Shown here piece by piece: positions 1 to 5,572 of a stretch of DNA of 11,004 nucleotides (within the stretch, counting starts at the first letter, position 1; every line of letters begins with the position of its first letter). Source of the DNA: DATLFQ01 sp035540915 (GTDB taxonomy: Bacteria > Actinomycetota > Acidimicrobiia > Acidimicrobiales > GCA-2861595); the NCBI GenBank assembly GCA_035540915.1, contig DATLFQ010000233.1:1-11004 (forward strand), read 5' to 3'. The translations under genes were made by a program, and so were the position numbers. The notes beneath the pieces are model-generated. The model saw nothing but the letters and a program-made list of their open reading frames with translations. It did not search any database and was not told the DNA's origin.

Positions 1-302
1 GTCGAGGCTCGCAACACGACGTCGGCCACGACGACGGGGGCCTCGGGCGCGGAGATGTCGATGATCCGGAAGCCCTCGTAGTTGCCGGCGTAGGCGAGTC
101 GGCCCCAGAAGGCGAGATCGGAGTTCCGGTAGCCGGTGATGGAGCCCGCCCTCGGCAACTCGGCGAGGAGCTTCAGGTTCTGGCTCCGGCTCTCCGGGCT
201 GGGGATGTAGGTCGCCGGATGATCGTCGTCAGCCGAGACCGGCACCGCCGGCGCCAGCAGAGCCGTCGCCGCGAACGCCACTGCCAGAACCCGTCGCCGC
301 AT
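1..302 (-). CDS. Secreted LVIVD-repeat-like protein, N-terminal part (runs off left edge)
   Basis: Only the first 100 codons are inside the window; the gene continues past position 1. It starts with ATG at 300-302, and a weak purine-rich GAGGGGG lies about 8 bases upstream. Residues 1-25 form a classic Sec signal peptide: MRRR, then a hydrophobic Ala/Leu/Val core, ending near VSADDD. The mature part contains SQNLKLLAELPR, then NSDLAFWGRLAYAGNYEGFRI and IDIS. This pattern is typical of extracellular beta-propeller proteins with LVIVD repeats. The family has no firm biochemical role; its members are exported and some are thought to be surface or anchoring proteins. It may be chromosomal rather than part of the neighbouring integrated element, but the window cannot show this. 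The family call is from motif memory and is moderately sure; the signal peptide is clear. Confidence 0.7.
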   Translation of the reverse strand, partial: MRRRVLAVAFAATALLAPAVPVSADDDHPATYIPSPESRSQNLKLLAELPRAGSITGYRNSDLAFWGRLAYAGNYEGFRIIDISAPEAPVVVADVVLRAS

Positions 303-615
303 GGCCCGCCCCCTCGTCGAAAACGCGCGAACTGCACCGATGTAGCAGTCCGCCCACAGACCGTCAAGGGTCGAGCCCACGCCATTGCCAAACGATGGCG
401 ATCGATGACTCGGTCCGAGGACGTGGTGCAGGCGCCCTCGGCGCCCCTGGGACGCCGGCGACCTACGGCTCCGCGACGAGCGCTCGCGCAGGTTGGGCCC
501 GCCGGGCTGGCTGTGGCGGCATTCGCGACAACGCTGACGTGTTGTGGAATAAGCCGCCCGGCGGTGGAAGATCCCGATGGGGGGTTCGCCAGATCGGCGC
601 AAGCCACGCCGGAGG
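303..615. other. Intergenic stretch with no supported gene
   Basis: Open frames cross this stretch on both strands, but their third-position GC is near 60 percent where I sampled it, lower than in the real genes here, and their products are Arg/Ala/Gly-rich. I do not call a gene. It should hold the promoter of the leftward LVIVD-like gene and of the rightward ORF. One short hairpin is visible at 381-399: GCCATTG pairs with CGATGGC (7 bp including one T-G wobble) around a 5-base loop. It has no T-run, so it is not a convincing terminator. No tandem repeats, CRISPR-like repeats or second tRNA fragment were seen. Confidence 0.4.
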
Positions 616-1206
616 ATGATTCTCACCTCCGATCAGCTGGTGGACCCCGCCGGGCCGGACCTACACGTCAGGCTGTACATCGAGCGCTACGTCGTGCCGT
701 ACGCGGAGCGACACATCCGGTCGTACACCGACACGCACGGTAACGACGCCGACGATGTCACCGAACAGCGCGGTGGCCCACCCGCTATCTGGCGATGCCG
801 ATCAGTCCAACTGGAGGACCGCCTCGTCGGGCTGCTCGGCGCTTCGGTCGAGCAGGAGTCCCATAACGTTCCGGACGCGTGGCGGGCCGGGTGCCCCGAA
901 CGCTGGGTGCTGGCCAGCGCGACCAGTGAAGCTGCGATCTGCGAGCACTGCCGCCGGGCTACGACTCACCGCCCTTGGCGCGGGCTGCGGACGCCCGCAG
1001 AGGTCCTTGCAGCGCTTGGAGCGTCGGCCCGACGGCCCTCGGCCCGCCCAGCAGACGGCCGATGTGCTCGGCTGCCCGCCGGTCCTCGACCGTCAGGGCG
1101 CCCGTGTAGTGCCGTGCCATCTGCACCGTGGACCAACCCAGCCGGGCCTGCTTCTGGGCCCAGTGATCACCGAGTCGAGCACGGTCGACTGGAAGTGGCG
1201 GAGTGA
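616..1206 (+). CDS. Unrecognised ORF with coding-like base pattern; 3' part antisense to the integrase
   Basis: I do not recognise the product. From 616 to about 765 the frame shows the signature of real coding DNA in a high-GC genome: third positions about 85 percent GC and second positions mostly A/T. All minus-strand frames are closed between 620 and 800. The translation is balanced (for example HVRLYIERYVVPYAERHIRS) and has a CEHC pair near codon 112. Around 765-805 the pattern weakens, which may mark a frameshift. After about 960 the frame runs antisense through the integrase 3' end and is Arg/Ala/Pro-rich, so the true 3' end is unclear. The start is uncertain: GGAGG directly abuts ATG 616 with no spacing, and it lies in a hairpin (CGGAGG 610-615 with CCTCCG 626-631). 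ATG 577, with GGAAG upstream, is an alternative. It is probably cargo of the integrated element, possibly decayed. Confidence 0.33.
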   Translation: MILTSDQLVDPAGPDLHVRLYIERYVVPYAERHIRSYTDTHGNDADDVTEQRGGPPAIWRCRSVQLEDRLVGLLGASVEQESHNVPDAWRAGCPERWVLASATSEAAICEHCRRATTHRPWRGLRTPAEVLAALGASARRPSARPADGRCARLPAGPRPSGRPCSAVPSAPWTNPAGPASGPSDHRVEHGRLEVAE

Positions 1207-2229
1207 GTGGAGATGCACATCGGCCGCTACGCCGGCCCGTCGGCGGACCCGGACGAAGGCATGGCTGAGCCCGTCAGGGTGGGGCGGCGCCACACCCGTC
1301 GGGTCGGTCGCGAACACGAACCCATCAGGGGCGAGGTCTACATCGCAGGTTGCCGCCAAGCGCTCCCGGTCGGCCCGAAGGTCCGCCAGCACGTCCACTG
1401 TGCCGGCGTCGAGGGCGATCAGGCGGATGCTCGCCCGGGTCTTCGGGCCCTTCACCTGGGCGCCGCCCTTCGCGTTGATCACGGCCTCATCGATGCGGAC
1501 CGAGCCGGCCTGCCAGTCGACGTCGGACCAGCGGATCGCGCAGACCTCGCCCCGCCTCGCGCCGGTTGCCGCCACGGTCCGCACGAACGCCGACACCCGC
1601 AGGTCGTACGCCTCGGCAGCAGCAAGGATGGCCTGAACCTCGGTCACCTCCGGGCTGCGGACCTGTGCCGGCTGCTCGCCGAGCGCCCACTCCGGCAGCT
1701 CGGTGTCGCCCACCGGGTTCGGGAGCCGGTTGCCGCTCCACTTGCGGGCCAGTCGGCACGCCCGGGCGGTTCTGCACCGGGCGTAGCGGACGCTCCCCTG
1801 GCTCAGGCCGTCGTCCTTCAGCTGTCGGAGGAACTGCTCCACGTCGTAGGGACTGATGGAGCGGATCTTGCGCTGGCCGATGCCGTCGCGAATGTGGTGG
1901 TCCCAAATGCTGCGGTACCGGCGGACCGTGGTGGGACTCAGGTCCTGCCACCCATTGGCCTCCCAGCCCGCCAGGGCATCGTTCACCGTGGTGTCCAGTC
2001 CCCAGTCCAGGAGCACCGGCCCATCGGCCTCCTCGGCGCTGGCCACCAAGTGGGCCAGAGCACGCTGGGCGTCCCGCTTGCCGCCCCGGAACGAATGGCT
2101 GCGGTGGCGCACCTTCCCGGCGGCGTCCCGACCGAGGAACACGCGCAGCTCCCACACGCCCGGGCGCTTTCCCCCCAGGCTTCCCGGCACGCTGCCCTCC
2201 TCGTTGTCGGGACACCGTTGGATTCTCAC
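959..2229 (-). pseudogene. Tyrosine recombinase/phage-type integrase, frameshifted before the catalytic Tyr
   Basis: Site-specific integrase of the actinobacterial tyrosine-recombinase type, reading away from the adjacent tRNA gene. The start is GTG 2227-2229. Residues about 12-60 form an N-terminal arm-binding-like region (PGVWELRVFLGRD). Residues 80-165 form a SAM-like core-binding domain (SPTTVRRYRSIWDHHI). The catalytic domain has R225 in TGARRGEV, a Lys in KGPKTR near 260-263, and H341/R344/H345 in HSLRH. The original frame is coherent to I355 (codon 1165-1167), then turns to nonsense and stops at 1093. The correct C-terminus is one frame over: WAQKQARLGWSTVQMARHYTG, with the nucleophilic Tyr at codon 1106-1108, then EDRRAAEHIGRLL and a TAG at 959-961. 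So about one base appears to be missing near 1158-1164, and neither reading makes an active enzyme. Residues 152-155 (CRTA) also look off-family and could hide a compensated pair of indels. Confidence 0.88.
1154..1170. repeat. Two abutting palindromes at the integrase frameshift
   Basis: CTGGGCCCAG (1154-1163) is a perfect 10-bp palindrome, and GTGATCAC (1163-1170) is a perfect 8-bp palindrome sharing one base with it. They lie exactly where the integrase reading frame is lost. Palindromic and quasi-palindromic DNA is a known site of template-switch mutation. Both palindromes are short enough that chance occurrence in GC-rich DNA is possible. Confidence 0.5.
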
Positions 2230-2283
2230 CCAGCCAACGAGGTCCGAACGGGCGGGCGGGCCACCGATCTGCTCTTTCTCCGA
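2230..2283. other. Probable integration junction between tRNA-Thr and the integrase
   Basis: Integrases of this type commonly use the 3' end of a tRNA gene as the attachment core. The core would be part of the T arm and acceptor of tRNA-Thr (2283 to about 2310), and this spacer would be the first element-side DNA, holding arm-type binding sites and the integrase promoter. I saw no convincing direct repeats here. No second copy of the tRNA 3' end is visible between 1 and 959, so the distal attachment site, if it exists, lies outside the window. The inference rests on gene arrangement only. Confidence 0.4.
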
Positions 2284-2355
2284 GCCCGAGAGGAGAATCG
2301 AACTCCTGACCTACGCATTACGAGTGCGTTGCTCTGCCGTCTGAGCTACCCGGGC
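2283..2355 (-). tRNA. tRNA-Thr, anticodon CGT
   Basis: A complete 73-base cloverleaf folds on the minus strand. Acceptor stem: GCCCGGG with CTCGGGC (7 bp, one G-T). D arm: GCTC/GAGC. Anticodon arm: ACGCA/TGCGT around loop CTCGTAA, giving anticodon CGT, which reads the Thr codon ACG. T arm: AGGAG/CTCCT with loop TTCGATT. The discriminator base is T and no CCA is encoded. It lies 7 bp after the holB stop and may be cotranscribed with that operon. Its 3' end faces the integrase gene, whose start is 53 bp away, which is the standard arrangement for an element inserted at the 3' end of a tRNA gene. The tRNA is intact, as expected when the insertion restores the 3' end. Confidence 0.96.
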
Positions 2356-2362
2356 GGGCGGA

Positions 2363-3457
2363 TCAGCGTACCGCCGTCGTCCCGGCCGCCCTGCTCGCCT
2401 TGACCAGCAGGGCCTGGAGCAGCAGCGTCGGGTTGGGGTTGTGCGCCATGGCCTCCGTGGCGGTGGCGATGGCGTCCAGGGCGGCGATGGCCCCGGCTCG
2501 GCCGGTTCCCTCGACCAGTCGGTCCCGGTAGGCGGCCGACAGCGTCGCCAGGCCGAAGCGCAGCTCGTCGGTCCGGGCCCGGCGGTCCTCGCGCTTGTGG
2601 CGGGCGGCCAGCTGGGTCGCGGCACCGGGCCGGGAGCCGTAGCGGCGGGCCTGCTCTTCGAGGGCAGCCCGCTCCTGCGCGTGCCGGGAGGCCACCGGGC
2701 CGAGCACCGACTCCAGCGATGCCAGCAGCTCGTCGACGAGCCGGGCCACCGTGGCACCGGTGCCGTCGAGGCGGGCCGGCACCGAGCGCCACAGCTCCCG
2801 CCGGGCGGCGAACCCCTCGTCGGACACCAGCAGCCGGGCGCGGTCGATCCGGCCCCCCGAGGCGACCGAGATCTCCTCGGCCACAGCCCGGTCGACGCCT
2901 TCGGCGACCAGCGCGTCGGCAACGGCCGCCGGGGTCAGCGCCACCAGGTCGATGCGCACGCACCGGCTGGCGATGGTGACCAGCTCGGGAGGGACGTCCT
3001 CGGCCACCACGACGAACACCGTCGACGCCGGCGGCTCCTGCGCTGCTCAAGACGATCGAGGAGCCGCCTTGTCGACCAGGTGGAAGTCGAGCAGCACGAC
3101 CACCTTGCGGGTGCCCTCCACCGGCGCCAGGGCCGCCACCTTCGACACGGCGCGAGCGTCGTCGACGGTGATGAACGGCCCGGTCCGCTCCTGGACCACC
3201 ACGTCGGGATGGACGCCCGACAGCGCCCGGCGGCAGACCTCACACGCCCCGCACCCGCCGTCCCCGCACAGCAACGAAGCGGCGAACGACTGCGCCGCCT
3301 CGCGGGCGCCGGTGCCGGCCGGGCCGACGAGGAGGTAGGCGTGGACCGGCGACCGGGCCGCCGCCCGCAGCTGCGCCACGGCCCGCTCCTGGCCGATCAG
3401 GCCGGCGTACAGCCCGCCGCCGGCGGCACCGGCGGACTCTTGTTCGGTCGACGCCAC
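2363..3457 (-). CDS. holB: DNA polymerase III delta prime subunit (clamp loader), interrupted by a 19-bp internal inversion
   Basis: Subunit of the clamp-loader complex that opens the sliding clamp on primed DNA. The start is GTG 3455-3457, sharing its G with the tmk TAG (TAGTG), so translation is probably coupled. Visible in order: LIGQERAVAQL near residues 20-30; a degenerate P-loop GPAGTGAR (45-52) without the Walker lysine, usual for delta prime; a four-Cys zinc module at Cys64, 69, 72 and 75 followed by HPDV; KVVVLLDFHLVDKAAP (118-133); and the SRC motif with its arginine (164-166). As sequenced, the frame hits TGA at 3047-3049 after 136 residues, and the rest reads on in the same phase from about 3046 to the TGA at 2363-2365. 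Re-inverting 3040-3058 restores ALLKTIEEPP and one 364-residue protein, a normal family length. This gene is normally essential, so a fixed OFF state would be surprising. The tRNA-Thr gene follows at once. Confidence 0.93.
3030..3068. repeat. 10-bp perfect inverted repeats flanking an inverted 19-bp segment inside holB
   Basis: The left arm GGCGGCTCCT (3030-3039) and the right arm AGGAGCCGCC (3059-3068) are exact reverse complements. The 19-bp interior (3040-3058) is GCGCTGCTCAAGACGATCG on the plus strand. On the plus strand, arm plus interior plus arm encodes AAPALLKTIEEPP, the conserved clamp-loader motif, although holB lies on the minus strand. On the minus strand the interior gives R-S-S-stop. 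The interior has therefore been flipped between the arms relative to the family sequence. Flipping it restores the motif without changing length or phase. The arms encode the flanking KAAP and EEPPA residues. Confidence 0.93.
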
Positions 3458-4080
3458 TACGGCCGCGACTTCTGCACAGGAGTGCGAGGGAGGGCGCCGG
3501 TCACCGCGGCCCACACCCGGGCGGTGACCTCGTCGACCGGGCCGGTGCCGTCGACGACGCGCCAGCGGGCCGGATCGGCGGCGGCCAGCCCCCGGTAGCC
3601 GTCGGCCACCCGGGCGTGGAAGGAGCGGTCCTCCGCCTCGAACCGGTCGGCCGGGCCGACGCGCGCCGCCGCCACCGCCGCCGGAACCTCCACCAGCACG
3701 ACCAGGTCGGGCCATCGCCCGCCGGTGGCCCAGTCCGACAACCAGCGGACCTCGTCGACCGGCAGGCCGCGCCCGTAGCCCTGGTAGGCCAACGACGAGT
3801 GGGCGAAGCGGTCGACCACCACGACCCTCCCGGCGGCCAGTGCGGGGGCGATCACCTCGGCGACGTGCTGGGCCCGGGCCGCCGCCATGAGCAGGGCCTC
3901 GGCCCGCAGGTCCAGGCCCACGGTCGCCGGGTCGACGAGCAGCGAACGGAGCTGCTCGCCCATCGCGGTGCCCCCCGGCTCCCGGGTCAGGACCGCGTCG
4001 AGCCGCTCGGCCAGCAGCCCCGCCTGCGTGCTCTTGCCGCACCCGTCGATCCCCTCGAAGGCGATCAGCCGGCCGCTCAC
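3457..4080 (-). CDS. tmk: Thymidylate kinase (dTMP kinase)
   Basis: Phosphorylates dTMP to dTDP with ATP in the cytoplasm, the step leading to dTTP for DNA synthesis. The product is 207 residues, a normal length for the bacterial enzyme. Visible features: P-loop GIDGCGKST at 10-18; REPGG at 33-37 for nucleotide and substrate contacts; the D-R-F triplet at 90-92, followed by AHSSLAYQGYGRGL; and the lid RVGPADRFEAEDRSF (140-154), where the conserved first arginine and the ADRFE.ED pattern are kept. The start is GTG 4078-4080, overlapping the transporter TGA as GTGA. The stop TAG (3457-3459) shares its G with the holB GTG. Both overlaps suggest translational coupling within one operon. No anomalies were seen. 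Confidence 0.95.
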   Translation of the reverse strand: MSGRLIAFEGIDGCGKSTQAGLLAERLDAVLTREPGGTAMGEQLRSLLVDPATVGLDLRAEALLMAAARAQHVAEVIAPALAAGRVVVVDRFAHSSLAYQGYGRGLPVDEVRWLSDWATGGRWPDLVVLVEVPAAVAAARVGPADRFEAEDRSFHARVADGYRGLAAADPARWRVVDGTGPVDEVTARVWAAVTGALPRTPVQKSRP

Positions 4081-5561
4081 GGTTGCGCCGCCGGCTGCGC
4101 CGGGGGACGGGTGCGGCCCCGCAGCGACACCCGGGCCAACAGGCCGGCGGCCAGGATGATGGCGCCGCCGAGGAACAGCGTCAGGCGCACCCCGGGGACG
4201 AACAGCGAGACCCCGCCGAGTGAGATCTCCCGGTCCACCAGGCGCTCGGACAGGTCGTCCAGCAGCGTGGCCAGGATCGGCGCCAGCGTGAACGCCAGCA
4301 GCAGGCAGAACCGCACCAGCGTGTAGAGGACGGCGAAGATGCGGCCCCGCAGCTCGTCGGCCACATGCGTCTGCAGCACGGTGAACCCGAGGATGTAGAC
4401 CGCCCCGGCGCACACGCCCATCACCGCTACGAGGCCGAGCGCGGGCGTGATGGTCGACATGGAGGCCGCCGCCAGCTGGAAGACGCCGAAGCCCAGCACG
4501 GCGGCGACGAACACCCGCTCGTGGGGCAGGCGCCTCTGCACGACGGCGACGGCCAGCATCCCGCCGGCCACCCCGAGCCCCAGCGCCGTCAGCAGCAGGC
4601 CGAAGCCGGCCTCGCCGGCGCCGAGCACCTGCTGGGACATGATCGGCCCGAGGGGCACGACCATTCCCCCGCCGATCAGGCCGGTGCCGATGCCGAGGAT
4701 CACCGACCGCACGGCCCGGCTGCCCCGGATGAAGCGGGCGCCCTCGGCCAGCTCGCGGAACGTCGACCGGGCGTCGATCCGCCGGCGCCCCTCCGGGCGC
4801 TCGCGCCGCGGGAGCGACAGCGTCGAGATCATGAGTGCCGAGGTGAAGAACGTCAGCACGTCGACGTAGATGGCCAGCGACTCCCGGTTGATGCGCAGCG
4901 GCTCCAGGAACTCGACGTTCGCCAAGGGGCCGGCCAGGGTGGCCAGCGCCGCGAACAGCGCCGAGCCGAGGGGGAAGGTGCCGTACGCGGCCACCAGCGA
5001 CAGCGAGTTGGCCGTGGCCAGCGACTCCGCCGGCACCATGTTGGGGACCGACGCCTCCTTGGCCGGCGACCACAGCAGGGTGAAGACCTCGAGCACCAGC
5101 GAGGCGGCCACCAGGCCCGGCAGGGTGTCCACGAACGGCAGGGTGGCCAGCACCAGGCCGCGACCCACGTCGCAGGTCACCATCACCTTCTTGCGGTCGA
5201 GCCGGTCGACCAGGACGCCGGCCGCAGGGCCGAGGAAGAACCCCGGGACCAGGCGGGCGGCCAGGACGACGCTCACGGCCGCGCCCGGCGACGACCCGCC
5301 GAGGCGGGCCGCGATCGCGGTGATGGCCACGAACCCCAGCCAGTCGCCGAGGGACGACACCACCTGGGAGAGCCACAGCCGGAAGAAGGCGCCGGTGCCG
5401 AACAGGCGGATGATCGACGGGCGGTCGGCGGCGATGAGCGCCTCGGTGACGGCGTCCACCTCGACGGTGGGCTGGCTGCCGGTAGGCGGGTCCGAATCGG
5501 GGGGTTCGGGTCCGCTGCGGCCGGCCGGGCCCCGCCGCCTCGGTCGGGAAGGCTCCGCCAC
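4077..5561 (-). CDS. MFS transporter (major facilitator superfamily, exporter-like)
   Basis: A 494-residue polytopic inner-membrane protein. About 50 hydrophilic, Pro/Arg-rich residues precede the first membrane segment (GAFFRLWLSQVVSSLGDWLG). The cytoplasmic MFS motif A follows as GVLVDRLDRKKVM near residues 114-126. A charged central loop (PRRERPEGRRRIDARS) separates the two halves, and the second half holds further hydrophobic segments. The overall look is of the MFS group that includes enterobactin-exporter-like and effector-export carriers; the substrate cannot be told. The start is GTG 5559-5561, 11 bases after the topA stop, with only a weak GGCGG ahead of it. The stop overlaps the tmk start by GTGA. 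Its place between topA and tmk implies coexpression rather than shared function. Confidence 0.9.
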   Translation of the reverse strand: MAEPSRPRRRGPAGRSGPEPPDSDPPTGSQPTVEVDAVTEALIAADRPSIIRLFGTGAFFRLWLSQVVSSLGDWLGFVAITAIAARLGGSSPGAAVSVVLAARLVPGFFLGPAAGVLVDRLDRKKVMVTCDVGRGLVLATLPFVDTLPGLVAASLVLEVFTLLWSPAKEASVPNMVPAESLATANSLSLVAAYGTFPLGSALFAALATLAGPLANVEFLEPLRINRESLAIYVDVLTFFTSALMISTLSLPRRERPEGRRRIDARSTFRELAEGARFIRGSRAVRSVILGIGTGLIGGGMVVPLGPIMSQQVLGAGEAGFGLLLTALGLGVAGGMLAVAVVQRRLPHERVFVAAVLGFGVFQLAAASMSTITPALGLVAVMGVCAGAVYILGFTVLQTHVADELRGRIFAVLYTLVRFCLLLAFTLAPILATLLDDLSERLVDREISLGGVSLFVPGVRLTLFLGGAIILAAGLLARVSLRGRTRPPAQPAAQP

Positions 5562-5572
5562 GGTCCGCCAGG

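Noticed and set aside
188..204. CTCTCCGGGCTGGGG resembling the tRNA-Thr acceptor end
   Set aside because: The match needs gaps and lies inside the LVIVD-like coding sequence.
173..607. Minus-strand ORF of 144 codons
   Set aside because: Its first part shows only about 60 percent GC at third positions, and it overlaps the better supported signal-peptide gene in another frame.
618..631. Possible distal attachment site resembling the tRNA T arm (GATTCTC...CCTCCG)
   Set aside because: Only about 7 contiguous bases match the tRNA 3' half; this is too short and lies on the integrase side without other support.
1158..1170. Programmed frameshift in the integrase
   Set aside because: There is no slippery heptamer and no obvious stimulatory element; integrases of this family are single-frame genes, so an indel or sequencing error is simpler.
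1770..1800. Second, compensated pair of frameshifts in the integrase around residues 152-155
   Set aside because: The residues CRTA look unlike the family and an alternate frame reads more like it, but length is kept and the evidence is too thin to claim.
3047..3049. In-frame TGA in holB as selenocysteine or programmed readthrough
   Set aside because: The flipped segment explains it fully: re-inversion restores the exact conserved motif, whereas readthrough would give unrelated residues there.
3030..3068. The holB inverted repeat as an intrinsic terminator
   Set aside because: The loop is 19 bases, there is no T-run, and it lies in the middle of a gene at a conserved motif.
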